From Haliotis asinina (taxonomy: Eukaryota; Mollusca; Gastropoda; Lepetellida; Haliotidae), in NCBI RefSeq assembly GCF_037392515.1, contig NC_090280.1, positions 73,954,504 to 74,018,503 of the forward strand: a stretch of 64,000 nucleotides of DNA, read 5' to 3'. Position numbers and translations under genes: made by a program. Every line of letters begins with the position of its first letter. Position 1 is the first letter of the stretch. Below, in pieces: positions 54,785 through 63,968 of the stretch. Under the pieces are notes generated by a model, which saw nothing but the letters and a program-made list of their open reading frames with translations, searched no databases and had not been told where the DNA came from.

Positions 54785-56012
54785 TGTCTATATTAAGTTG
54801 CGCGTCCATAATAACGTACAGATATAATTTCAACTTACCAGCGGTTTGAGCCTTCTTAGTAATCTGGATGGTTATCCCTTCGCTGCCGTTATCTATACGG
54901 CGCCCGCTACCGTGCAGTTTATCATCATCCGTGGATCGCATGTCCAACCATAGGGCGTACTTGGTGGTCAGGTATTCACCGATCTGCACGGAGCTTAGGT
55001 CCAGGTCCTTTGTTATGTAATCCCCCACTGGTAGCTTTTTTATCTCATCCCACTGCTGGTGTGGCCTCATACCATGACTGAACAGCTGGTTGGGCACGCC
55101 CTCGATGGTCACTTCCACCTTTTCAATCTCGGGGTTGAAAAACTTCTCGCTGTCCCTCTGGAATGGCTCGTAATCCTCCACTGGGACGACCAGGATACCT
55201 TTCATCGATCTCGCCGGCACGTTCAGGTTGATATTCCACACAGTGTCGCTCTTATCTCGCACGACTGATCTATGCCTCAATACGCGATCGTACAGGATAG
55301 CCATCTTCCCAGAGTACTGGCTTCGAACCTGCCTGGCCAGCTCCGGGCTAGTGACCATGTCGAACTCCAGAGAGATGTTGTCTATGGCATAACTGGCCTC
55401 GTCACCGTTCGGCGTACGCACTACTTTGCTATAGTCGTTAAACGTGAGCTCGTATTCGAGCCTATCACCCAGCGCGGCCTGGTAAAACGGCGCGTGTCCC
55501 GTGAGCAACTCGAAGTCGAGCGGCACGCAGAATCGATTTCCGTATGCTAGAGCGATGGCCTTTTCACCGTCCGATAGCTTGTCTTGCTGGTCTGTCGTGA
55601 AGACGTATCCTATGCGCGCCCGGGTTGATTTGCTGATACCCTGGTACACATCATTGACTCGTTCTCCCTCGCTTTTCCAGAGATCCTTGTAGCAGTGAAA
55701 CACGTCGCTGTCGTCGATGCTCAGCACCTCGTTACCGCTGATCTTGACGGTCGTTTTCTTGATGATAGCTCGACCCACGTTCCGCACTAGCTCGCGTTTG
55801 TCGTTGTCGGAGGTCAACGTGATATTGAACGCCAGTCGAACAGTGCCTGGTACAATGAGGTCATTCTCACCAAGGTTTGGAAATCTAACCAGCAGAGTTT
55901 GATTCTGGTCTATCTTGCTGGGATTATTGGTGATGGTCACCGACTGTCGCACGGCTCTGGCTCCTAATGGCTCTCTCAATTTTCTGAAAGGATCTAATTT
56001 TCTACCGTACAT
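54756..56012 (-). CDS. probable Polinton major capsid protein (part of fossil)
   Basis: 418 residues rich in beta-strand-like segments (NDLIVPGTVRLAFNITLTSD, NISLEFDMVTSP, KLKLYLYVIMDAQLNI). Position next to the packaging ATPase and size fit a hexon/double-jelly-roll capsid protein. The assignment rests on context and general character; I see no short diagnostic motif. Confidence 0.65.
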   Translation of the reverse strand: MYGRKLDPFRKLREPLGARAVRQSVTITNNPSKIDQNQTLLVRFPNLGENDLIVPGTVRLAFNITLTSDNDKRELVRNVGRAIIKKTTVKISGNEVLSIDDSDVFHCYKDLWKSEGERVNDVYQGISKSTRARIGYVFTTDQQDKLSDGEKAIALAYGNRFCVPLDFELLTGHAPFYQAALGDRLEYELTFNDYSKVVRTPNGDEASYAIDNISLEFDMVTSPELARQVRSQYSGKMAILYDRVLRHRSVVRDKSDTVWNINLNVPARSMKGILVVPVEDYEPFQRDSEKFFNPEIEKVEVTIEGVPNQLFSHGMRPHQQWDEIKKLPVGDYITKDLDLSSVQIGEYLTTKYALWLDMRSTDDDKLHGSGRRIDNGSEGITIQITKKAQTAGKLKLYLYVIMDAQLNIDNGRFVQAIY

Positions 56013-56044
56013 TGTTATATAAAAGAAATATATTTTTAATACTA

Positions 56045-57202
56045 ATGGATGAAGACATACCTATGGATGAGATGCCGGGCGCTAGTGCCCAGGCATTCGA
56101 TGATGAGCAGGAGACCTCATTTACTAGTTCACCATTGAACCAAGAACTCTTGGAAACAACGGTAAATGATTATTTCGAAAGTTTAAGAAGAGATAAAAAC
56201 TACGTTGAACCACAGGGTCGATACCATAAGGATTTTTTTATTGATACAAAGGGTGTTCTACGCCTTAAGTCTGACCCAGGGGTTGACCTCTTTAACAAGA
56301 GCAATAAAAAACCACTGGCCTTGTCAACTCTAGCCAGCCGCTATGGTGTTGAATTTATCCGTAAAAATCTAAACATGAATGATTACGGTGGTGCAATACC
56401 TAAGGCCGTTAAAGAAGATCTGCAAGCTACCAGATCCCACCTCACCACTAGAGATGAAATGACACCACAGCGTGCTACAGAAGCCTCGGACAGCATAGAA
56501 AAACTGTTGAGCACCTACTGGGACAAACCGTTACCGGGGTTTGACTTTCCGGTAAGGGAACTGCGCGGCTTAGACGAAGCCGTGAAACGCGTGCGTGGAG
56601 AACTCGTGAACAACATGGGGAAACTGAACGAAATCGACGAGCACATCGCTAGGGAAAAAACCAAACTCAACGAAACTGAAAACGATGATATGAAGCGCCG
56701 TATCAATGAACGACTACGCGATTTAGAAGACGAGAGACGTACACGATTGGAATCCGCTTCCTCGAATCGTGAACAGCTTCGATCCCAGATCAGTCGTATT
56801 CGGGAAACAATCGATAGAATACTGAACGAGGATACAACTTTAGCCAACAGGATTCGGATATTGTTCCGGGAGCAAGGGATCACCATCGCCAGCATTCTGA
56901 CTGCATTGGGTTTCATTATATCAACCCTCGTGGTGTCACTGACGGGGGGAACCCCCACACCTGCCGGCGGGGGAACTCCCAGCGGTGGTGTTAAAGACTG
57001 GATTAAAAAACTCGGGGAAGGCCTAGCTAAACTGGCTGGTAAAGCCGCCGAAGCCCTTCCCGGCATCCTGGGTAGCATCGTCTCGTGGTTGTTGAGCGCT
57101 CTGTCTAAAACTGCCATGTGGCTCAGTCAAAACCTGTGGGCAGCCATCGCCGCCGTGGCGGGTCTGGTGTACGTAGCGGCTAAGAAATCTTTAACCAAAT
57201 AA
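56045..57202 (+). CDS. Polinton coiled-coil / hydrophobic-tail protein
   Basis: 385 residues from MDEDIPMDEMPG. An acidic start is followed by a long charged coiled coil (~180-270), a membrane span (ITIASILTALGFIISTLVVSL), a Gly/Pro/Thr linker, and a C-terminal region with amphipathic and hydrophobic helices (LAKLAGKAAEALPGILGSIV, LWAAIAAVAGLVYVAA). It could be a membrane-active virion protein; this is inference. It is divergently arranged from the capsid gene across an AT-rich spacer. Confidence 0.65.
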   Translation: MDEDIPMDEMPGASAQAFDDEQETSFTSSPLNQELLETTVNDYFESLRRDKNYVEPQGRYHKDFFIDTKGVLRLKSDPGVDLFNKSNKKPLALSTLASRYGVEFIRKNLNMNDYGGAIPKAVKEDLQATRSHLTTRDEMTPQRATEASDSIEKLLSTYWDKPLPGFDFPVRELRGLDEAVKRVRGELVNNMGKLNEIDEHIAREKTKLNETENDDMKRRINERLRDLEDERRTRLESASSNREQLRSQISRIRETIDRILNEDTTLANRIRILFREQGITIASILTALGFIISTLVVSLTGGTPTPAGGGTPSGGVKDWIKKLGEGLAKLAGKAAEALPGILGSIVSWLLSALSKTAMWLSQNLWAAIAAVAGLVYVAAKKSLTK

Positions 57203-58523
57203 GGCCCAAAGTTACCCCACCAACCACTAGGGCCGTTTTACTATCAATATGCTGCTGAGCCTGAATATGAGAGTGTGTGGGGGGTACCCCCACATGAACT
57301 TTAGGCTCCGGGGGCGACGCAACTATACCCTTTTCACGTGGTGGGATGTGTGGGATATAGGTGGTGTTAATATCGGGGTTGATACCCAACTTTTGATTCT
57401 TCGTGGCTATGACTATTTCGTTGTTATAACCCACCACTTTTTTTACTCTCAGTTGCATATCACTCGGAGCCATGTACAACCCCACGCCGAACACGTAGTC
57501 GACTTTCGACCTGGCGTATTCTAACACGTTTTGGTAGCGTTCGATAGCCCGCGGGAGATCAACTGGAGAATTGATAGCATCCTCAACGTTGGAAACGAAT
57601 TGTGTCTGAGCGTCGTAAGCAGTTCCCTTACCGATGATGTTGGAACGCGTCATCGACTGCGCACCCAACAGCGCCCACACGTACGTTCGAATCGAGTCGT
57701 TCAACCTGACTACCCCGGCACGAGTGAATCCTTTCGACGTGTCCAGCATGAACATTTTCCACCCGTCTGTGGTTGACTGCTCCACTTTCTGGATTGTGAA
57801 ACCAACACCACCTTTTTTAAAGTCCATACGATCATCCCTCCATTCATTACTCGACAAAGCAAAGTCCTGCCTAAGTATACCTAGTGTCAGTAAATCATCA
57901 CTGGCATCTTTCACTGGTTTTGGTCCAGATTTGTTAGGTTTAGGAACAAGATCAGCTAATGCATGGGAAAAACGTTCCGTACTAAACATTTTTCGTTGCA
58001 TAAATTTTATTAGTATATGTTTGTCAAATGCCTTTGGCGAGAGCCCATGAGCGTAAGGAATACCCAACCCGTGGTTCAGCCCCGGCAAACGCCAATCCGT
58101 CTTCGGGTCTATTTCGAATTCGTTGCAAATACGTTCGTAGACCCGTCTATCGTACGGGTTGTTTGTTGCGTCCCACGCTTTGTCCTGTGGGAGGGGGGCG
58201 CTGATCTCTTTAAGGATACGTCTGACCTGGTAGTACACGTGGAACTTGAACACAGACTGACTCAGCGGCCCACGCCGAGTGTCGGTCAATGTCACACCAC
58301 ACCCCGTTGTAGCGCACCACACGGCAAAGTTGAATTGGTTCTGCCAGAACTGCATAGGGTTGTTGAACCAAGCGTGGACTGCCTCAATGTTAGTCACCGA
58401 AAGCTTATACTTATCAGGCATATCTATAAACTTGGCATTGAAATACAACCCAGGAGCAACCACGATCTTCATGGTGGAGAAATCTACGTCCAGTTTAGGG
58501 TACAACACACCAGGGGAATACAT
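57180..58523 (-). CDS. large Polinton protein with C-terminal membrane anchor
   Basis: 447 residues from MYSPGVLYPKLDVDF. The body is globular (VHAWFNNPMQFWQNQFNFAV, LPGLNHGLGIPYAHG) and ends with a hydrophobic segment (ALVVGGVTLGLIWLKI). It is tail-to-tail with the coiled-coil protein, overlapping by about 23 bp. I do not recognise the family. Confidence 0.6.
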   Translation of the reverse strand: MYSPGVLYPKLDVDFSTMKIVVAPGLYFNAKFIDMPDKYKLSVTNIEAVHAWFNNPMQFWQNQFNFAVWCATTGCGVTLTDTRRGPLSQSVFKFHVYYQVRRILKEISAPLPQDKAWDATNNPYDRRVYERICNEFEIDPKTDWRLPGLNHGLGIPYAHGLSPKAFDKHILIKFMQRKMFSTERFSHALADLVPKPNKSGPKPVKDASDDLLTLGILRQDFALSSNEWRDDRMDFKKGGVGFTIQKVEQSTTDGWKMFMLDTSKGFTRAGVVRLNDSIRTYVWALLGAQSMTRSNIIGKGTAYDAQTQFVSNVEDAINSPVDLPRAIERYQNVLEYARSKVDYVFGVGLYMAPSDMQLRVKKVVGYNNEIVIATKNQKLGINPDINTTYIPHIPPREKGIVASPPEPKVHVGVPPTHSHIQAQQHIDSKTALVVGGVTLGLIWLKIS

Positions 58524-58557
58524 TTTAAAACTATTATATAATAAATATATATGTAAT
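58524..58557. promoter_or_regulatory. AT-rich divergent spacer with TATA-like sequences
   Basis: Between two divergent Polinton genes lie only ~34 bp (TTATATAATAAATATATATG), which probably holds both promoters. A similar TATATAAAAG/AAATATATTT spacer separates the divergent genes near 56.02 kb. Confidence 0.4.
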
Positions 58558-59211
58558 ATGTACATAACACTTCCAGGAATAACGAGCGGTGAGGCCGTTC
58601 AGCTGACGCACGCGATCGATAACACGTCAGGTCAACTCGAAGTCGCACTCTGCGATATCACCTACCTACCGCAATGGACTAACATTAATATCAGCAACAA
58701 TAAGCTGTTCGTTAGTGGAACTCGCAGCCAGATAACTGACGGCTACTACAGCGTGTGCTCTCTAAACGACGAGGTCTTCAAACCCCTGGGAGCCGAACTC
58801 AAGATGAACGACTCAAACGGTACAGTGGTGTTAATCAACAATGGAATAAACCCTTTGAGGCTCGGCCGACCATTAGCAAGGATGCTCGGTATGTCTCCTG
58901 ACGAGATAAAACCAACAACAACCGTCACAGGCACGAAGTTACCCGACCTAGTACCGTACCGAGAGCTGTACATTCATCTCGATCAGGTGAGCACAACGTA
59001 CAACATTCAAGGAGGCCACCCTTCCACTATACTGAGAGCAGTGCCGGTGAAAACTGAGAAATTCAACGACGGTAGAACCGAGTCGTTTTCACCACGGCAG
59101 TATAAGAGATTAACCCAGGGAAACATACCTGAGCTGACAATATCGGTGTTAGATATAAATCATAATCCTGTAAATATAGGATACCTCAGCTTAACGCTTC
59201 ACGTAACATGA
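58558..59211 (+). CDS. Polinton penton-like (single jelly-roll) protein (part of fossil)
   Basis: 217 residues from MYITLPGITSGEAVQL. The C-terminal half has the usual pattern of this protein class: LYIHLDQVSTTYNIQGGHP, LRAVPVKT, SPRQYKRL, then ISVLDINHNPVNIGYLSLTL. Single jelly-roll penton proteins close the capsid vertices. The next gene starts 4 bp before this one ends. Confidence 0.65.
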   Translation: MYITLPGITSGEAVQLTHAIDNTSGQLEVALCDITYLPQWTNINISNNKLFVSGTRSQITDGYYSVCSLNDEVFKPLGAELKMNDSNGTVVLINNGINPLRLGRPLARMLGMSPDEIKPTTTVTGTKLPDLVPYRELYIHLDQVSTTYNIQGGHPSTILRAVPVKTEKFNDGRTESFSPRQYKRLTQGNIPELTISVLDINHNPVNIGYLSLTLHVT

Positions 59212-60116
59212 CCAGCGCACAAGGGCCCGGAGTGAAAAAATGCGTCAATATCGGGATCTCCGACCTCGGAGACACACGCGGTTTCGACGCTCCCGGAGTA
59301 GATGGTAAATCGTATGCCTTGCAACTGAAAAACAACATTTACAAACGCGTTGAAATCCCCTCCGGTGGAACCCTAAGTGATATGATAGATACCACAAGAG
59401 CAACAGTAAACACTAAGTACTCCCTTGTCAACATCGGTGATAATAATTGGGTAATATACCCATCGTTCGGAGGTAAACTGTTCGACTTAGACGATGTTGA
59501 GAGCACTACCGTCGCCAAAAACAAACCATATATGCTCGTCTTCACCGAAGATGACAAGTGGGTGTTGTTACCCGATAACAAATGGTTTCTCAATATTAAA
59601 CTCGTCTCCCCTTACGTGTTCACGGATAACAAAGACAACCACCTAAATAAAGTCGTGAACAATGGAACCCTGCTCGTGGCTTACATCCCAACTCAGAGAC
59701 GTAGTATAGTCGTCAGCCCAGTCAACACTATAGCAGCCCACGTGCTATCGAGTAAACCGGCCATGCAAAACGTGAAATTGCAGTTGGTGTCTGAATTCGA
59801 AGGCGTGGTCAAGATACTAGAGGATCTACCGGCAAACTCAACATTGTTCATCAAAGTCTACCTAGGGGAACCATCGGTGAATGATGTCGAGATCGTGAAG
59901 GGGATCAAACTCGGGTGGGTGAAACGACACCAGTTTCAAGTTTGCAACGTTTACGTGCGGGTGGGTGTCGACTCCAAGACCAGTCTGCAGGGGGTCAACG
60001 TGATCGTGGAAAACAAGATATCATTAATCAATATATTCCTGCCTGACAACATACACTTCATGGGTATTAAGTTAACCCCTGAATTATTATCAGAAAACCA
60101 GTTGGAAATTATATAA
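59208..60116 (+). CDS. Polinton fibre-like protein 1
   Basis: 302 residues. The N-terminal motif (DLGDTRGFDAPGVDGKSYAL) and a central block (WFLNIKLVSPYVFTDNKDNH) are shared with the next gene. The C-terminal part is strand-rich (LQLVSEFEGVVKILEDLPAN). Position after the penton-like gene and a short conserved N-terminus suggest a capsid-attached fibre, by analogy with other double-jelly-roll viruses; not proven. Confidence 0.55.
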   Translation: MTSAQGPGVKKCVNIGISDLGDTRGFDAPGVDGKSYALQLKNNIYKRVEIPSGGTLSDMIDTTRATVNTKYSLVNIGDNNWVIYPSFGGKLFDLDDVESTTVAKNKPYMLVFTEDDKWVLLPDNKWFLNIKLVSPYVFTDNKDNHLNKVVNNGTLLVAYIPTQRRSIVVSPVNTIAAHVLSSKPAMQNVKLQLVSEFEGVVKILEDLPANSTLFIKVYLGEPSVNDVEIVKGIKLGWVKRHQFQVCNVYVRVGVDSKTSLQGVNVIVENKISLINIFLPDNIHFMGIKLTPELLSENQLEII

Positions 60117-60129
60117 TAATATTATAATA

Positions 60130-60807
60130 ATGACCAGTCATCATCCCAACACTACGCTTAACGACCTGGGAGATACAGAGGGATTCGACCAGCCTGGTGA
60201 GGAAGATGAATTATACATCCTGCACTTCAAAGACAACGTGTACAGACGGGTGCCGTTACCAGATTTAAAAGAGCCCAAATGGCTGATCAACTTAACATTC
60301 ACCTCACCTTATATAACATTAAATAATGGGGTTGTCTCTAAGATTAAGAACAATGGTATCTGGGCAGGGGATTTCATTCCGGAGAGGGAATTAGTACACA
60401 GACAATCTGCTGGTTACGATAAAAAGGGGTTATTTGCTTATCCAAACAATAAATTAACATTTAGCAGTAATCTTGATAGAATATCCTCCCCTTTCACCCT
60501 CATCATAGAAGTCTTCTTTACGAGTTTATCCGATGGAGACCCAATAATACACCAAATTTTACCCGAGGTGTATATAAGCTGGATTAGAGAACACCAAGAT
60601 AAATATTGCCGTATTGTTATACAACAGGATACCACGGGTCCTATAAACCACTTAACAAGCCTCAGTAGGGTTTTTATTGCAACAGGAAATTCTATTAACC
60701 TCTCACCTATTACCCTGACTAATAGTCTAGAACTTGTAGACTTCAAATACATTGATAGAATATTAACTGAACCCCAATTAAAATATCTTTCAAAATATAC
60801 ATTATAG
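60130..60807 (+). CDS. Polinton fibre-like protein 2 (paralogue of 1)
   Basis: 225 residues. DLGDTEGFDQPGEEDELYIL at the start and WLINLTFTSPYITLNNG repeat the two signature blocks of the preceding gene; the region between them is shorter. The two genes are 13 bp apart and look like a tandem duplication that has diverged. The next gene begins 1 bp downstream. Confidence 0.55.
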   Translation: MTSHHPNTTLNDLGDTEGFDQPGEEDELYILHFKDNVYRRVPLPDLKEPKWLINLTFTSPYITLNNGVVSKIKNNGIWAGDFIPERELVHRQSAGYDKKGLFAYPNNKLTFSSNLDRISSPFTLIIEVFFTSLSDGDPIIHQILPEVYISWIREHQDKYCRIVIQQDTTGPINHLTSLSRVFIATGNSINLSPITLTNSLELVDFKYIDRILTEPQLKYLSKYTL

Positions 60808-60808
60808 G

Positions 60809-61426
60809 ATGGGCCTGTACCCAGTTGTAGAGGAAGTAGCGAAGACATTGGAAACCGTAGATGGGTTCCGCTTGAGGCAGTTATGTGATGTGAAACGCCA
60901 ACTAGAACAAGACCGTGACACGCGGAAAGCACTATGTAAAAAATATAATAGAGCTTTCAATATCGTGGACGGGGCTGACACTACCCTTATGGCAACCAGC
61001 ATGGGACTAGGGGCGGCAGGCGTTGGGTTGTTAACCACCATCGTGGCTGCACCTATAGTGCTAGGTATTGAAATAACGGCTGGGGTGACAGGGTTGGTAG
61101 GGTTGGCGCTTAAGTTAGTATCACGCAGACTTAATCGTAAGGCATTGAAACACGACGAGATCAGGGTTCTGGCCGAAGCAAAGCTGAACACAGTGAGTGA
61201 GCGAATTTCCACGGCACTCTCTGACAGTAAGATCTCAGAAGAGGAGTTTCGTTCAATCCTCTCTGAACTCAAAAAATATAACGGAATGAAACAAGATATT
61301 CGATCCAAGTCTCGTAAGTCTGCTATCAGCGAGGACGAGAAAAAAAAGTACATAGAACAGGGAATACAAAAAGCCCAGCAAGCCTTTATTATGAACACCA
61401 AAGAGATCGTAGGCGGTTCACGTTAA
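60809..61426 (+). CDS. Polinton small membrane protein
   Basis: 205 residues: a charged helical start (LRQLCDVKRQLEQDRDTRKA), a long hydrophobic Gly-rich segment (GLGAAGVGLLTTIVAAPIVL and on to VGLALKL), and a charged helical end. It resembles, from memory, a recurrent last gene in invertebrate Polintons. Function unknown. It stops about 30 bp before the right terminal inverted repeat. Confidence 0.6.
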   Translation: MGLYPVVEEVAKTLETVDGFRLRQLCDVKRQLEQDRDTRKALCKKYNRAFNIVDGADTTLMATSMGLGAAGVGLLTTIVAAPIVLGIEITAGVTGLVGLALKLVSRRLNRKALKHDEIRVLAEAKLNTVSERISTALSDSKISEEEFRSILSELKKYNGMKQDIRSKSRKSAISEDEKKKYIEQGIQKAQQAFIMNTKEIVGGSR

Positions 61427-61455
61427 ACTGTTTCCTCGATATAAACATGACATAG

Positions 61456-61776
61456 GGGCGATAGCCGTAAGCGAGCCACCGATCCTATATGGTCAGTCAA
61501 AACTTACAACATAGATAAAGTGGATATGAAAGCCGACGAACCTAACTTATACTACTTGAGGGATGGGCCGGGTAGGGGATTTGTAAGAGAAGAATTATTG
61601 ATCGTACCGTACGGCACAGTATTACCTCCTACCAAGGCACAGTAATTACCGCCAACTTTTTTATAGTAGGGGTAATAGTAGCAAAAGCTAATGACCCAAC
61701 CAAAGCCTTATTTAGTAAATAAGGCTTTGTAGAGGGGTTTTATGAAAGTGTTTTAAAACTATCATTCCCTATACTA
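61456..61776 (-). repeat. right terminal inverted repeat of the Polinton
   Basis: Reverse of 47415-47735 over 321 bp with about 3 mismatches. It ends ATCATTCCCTATACTA. Confidence 0.95.
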
Positions 61777-62032
61777 CTATGAAGATGGCCATCAGTCTCA
61801 CAGATAAAATACAATAGACGTTATTCTCATAAATCTCAAACTGCAACAACAGATATAGTTCTCATAGGTGCTGAAATAGCAGTGCTTGTTGTTACAGTCA
61901 TTTCAATAATGTACTTCTATTTCTAAAACAAACAAACTAAATAATTAATTTTTATACCTTGTGGCTTAAGACTCGCATTTTGAAAGTCTAAAACAAAACT
62001 GAACTTTCCATTTCACAAGGACAGACTGCTGG

Positions 62033-62190
62033 AGTAAGTGAGTTCTGTGACGCTTTTAGAAATATTCCCACAATATCACAGCATGGAGCACCATAAATGG
62101 GCTTTACACATTGTACCCATCAGGGGAATTGAACCTGGGTCTTTTGTGTGAAGAGCAAACGCTTTAACCACTAGGCTACCCAACCACACT
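62033..62190 (-). repeat. SINE-T, near full length
   Basis: AGTGAGTTCTGTGACGCTTT, ACAATATCACAGCATGGAGC, a reversed B-box (GGGGAATTGAACCTGGG) and head (AACGCTTTAACCACTAGGCT). It lies in the same host intron as the Polinton. Confidence 0.8.
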
Positions 62191-62620
62191 ATGGATAGCT
62201 CGAATATTGATGAGCACTAAATACAGCAACAAACTTGTGAACGCTAACTCAGATAGGTCTGATTAAACATCCCACTTCTATGTGAATTACACATGGGGTT
62301 TACAATATCACCGCCAGCTCTCAATGACTTGTGATCACATCATACCATATTTGCTTGTCACCAGTCATGGGTTTGTCAGGAGCGTGCACACCTGCATTTG
62401 TAATTGTATTATGTTTTGTGTATGAACGTAAGGTAATACTTTAGTTCTGCAAGAAAACAAGCTAGAGAAAGAACGAGCATCAGACCTCTTCACCCATGTT
62501 CAATTTACTTTTTGTATTATTTCTTTGTGGTCGCATTTCACTCCTCCAGAGTGATTGGGGTTTGACAGTAATAAAAATTGACTGTTTTAATATGAACTTT
62601 ATATTTTTGTGGTTGCTTAC

Positions 62621-62662
62621 TGTAATGTCCATCTCTAGATCCTTGTAAACACAGAAGGCCAT
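62621..62662 (-). CDS. start exon of the zinc-finger / Tudor-like host gene
   Basis: ATG at 62662 in good context (GGAAAATGGCC) encodes MAFCVYKDLEMDIT, then a GTAAGC donor, phase 0. An acceptor (TGTTCTTCAG) at 62679-62681 precedes 16 bp of 5' UTR, so a non-coding first exon lies further upstream. The phase fits the exon at 47307-47214. The linking intron of about 15.3 kb contains the whole Polinton. Confidence 0.55.
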
Positions 62663-62689
62663 TTTCCTTCCTTGTATTCTGAAGAACAG

Positions 62690-63029
62690 AAGAAATTCAA
62701 ACACATGTACCAATGTTGACACGTATGCTGCTTCACATCCAGGGGCGTGGGAGACATGGATTCTGAATTTCACATAGATAAACATCCCCACCCTACTGCC
62801 TCGAATACAAGGCACTTATTCAGGCTAAATATTACTTGCGCTATAATCAGGCTGTTTTGAAATTACGCCATTTACCATTTTGTTCTACAGCAGTTTCAAG
62901 ATGTAACCGTAACAGATGCTATATATCTTTTGCTGCAGGGTGACAGCAACAACATAATGGCCGAATTTATCAATAACTTTAAACAAATGTATTTGTTACA
63001 AAATCCCAAGAGAAAAGTTGAGTGTTAAC
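62690..63029. other. stretch without recognised features
   Basis: Upstream of the start exon; the promoter and non-coding first exon may be here or further on, but nothing specific is visible. Confidence 0.3.
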
Positions 63030-63360
63030 AGTGCGTGAGTCCAGTTTTACCCCGCAATATTCCAGCTGAATGGCACACGTCTGTAAATAATCGAGTCTGG
63101 ACCAGACAATCCAGTGTTCAACAGCATGAGCATCGATCTTCACAATTGGGAACCGATGGCATGTGTCAAACAAGTCAGTGAGCCTGAAACTAGCCTCCCG
63201 ATTCCGTTAGTCGCCTCTTGCGACAAGCAGAGTTGCCTTTTATGGCGAGCATGGGCTACTGAAAGCCGGTAAACTGCAATCTAGTCAAAGCCTGTTCTAC
63301 CCCGGATCTACCTGCAATCTGGCCATGGCCTGCTCTACCCCGGACCCACCCGGGTCGAGT
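63030..63360 (-). repeat. R2-family repeat, longest copy with head duplication
   Basis: Forward text runs from the reverse tail (CAGTTTTACCCCGCAATATT) through CTGGACCAGACAATCCAGTG, CCGTTAGTCGCCTCTTGCGA, to two partly repeated head segments (CCTGTTCTACCCCGGATCTA and CCTGCTCTACCCCGGACCCA). Confidence 0.8.
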
Positions 63361-63831
63361 TTTAATAGACCAAATGTATCGATATATAGCAAATATCATT
63401 GCATGATTATCACTTACTCTGCCTCTGACTTCACTCTCGCACAGATCGGCTAGATCGACGATCAAAACATGGACGTGCATTTACACAATGCATCTGAGCC
63501 ATCTTAATCGCGTCATATATAAATGCATCAGTACATACAATGATACTTGACTGGCTGTTGGAAGCGCACATCTGTATTGTGCATCTTACCACTTTGGGAG
63601 ACGAGTTAACGAAAATGGAGTTTGTGTGGTCTTGTGTGGACTGAGCCCGAAACTGCCAAAATACAAAACGGCAATTTACAGCTGGAGTCAAAACGGTAAT
63701 ATTAACTTTTGAACGCTGGAATGTTTCATTTTGCGATTGTAATTTGGGTTATTAATTTCTTCAAAGCAATTTTGGCATATGTAAAAGTAAAAGTAAAATT
63801 AGGACTCAGAATGTGTTAATATTAGCCTATA

Positions 63832-63968
<137 letters not shown>

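Larger units (their letters stand above)
47415..61776. mobile_element. Polinton / adintovirus-like element (young, nearly whole fossil)
   Basis: A 14.4-kb element bounded by 321-bp terminal inverted repeats (47415-47735 and 61456-61776) that differ at only about 3 positions. Parts, from the left: integrase, family-B DNA polymerase region, small zinc-binding and membrane proteins, packaging ATPase, probable major capsid protein (all minus); a coiled-coil/hydrophobic protein (plus); a large membrane-anchored protein (minus); penton-like protein, two related fibre-like proteins and a small membrane protein (plus). This set defines Polintons. Most frames look open, with about one interruption, in the polymerase region; no adenain-type protease was recognised. 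The near-identical ends point to a recent insertion. It sits in the first intron of a host zinc-finger gene. Flanks share an ATGAA(A)G-like sequence, but a clean 6-bp target duplication could not be fixed. Confidence 0.93.

Noticed and set aside
56515-57117. 200-codon minus-strand frame in the Polinton
   Set aside because: It is fully antisense to the plus-strand coiled-coil protein, which has the better start, AT-rich upstream spacer and composition.
60802-61401. 199-codon minus-strand frame in the Polinton
   Set aside because: It is antisense to the plus-strand membrane protein that continues the tightly packed plus-strand gene series.
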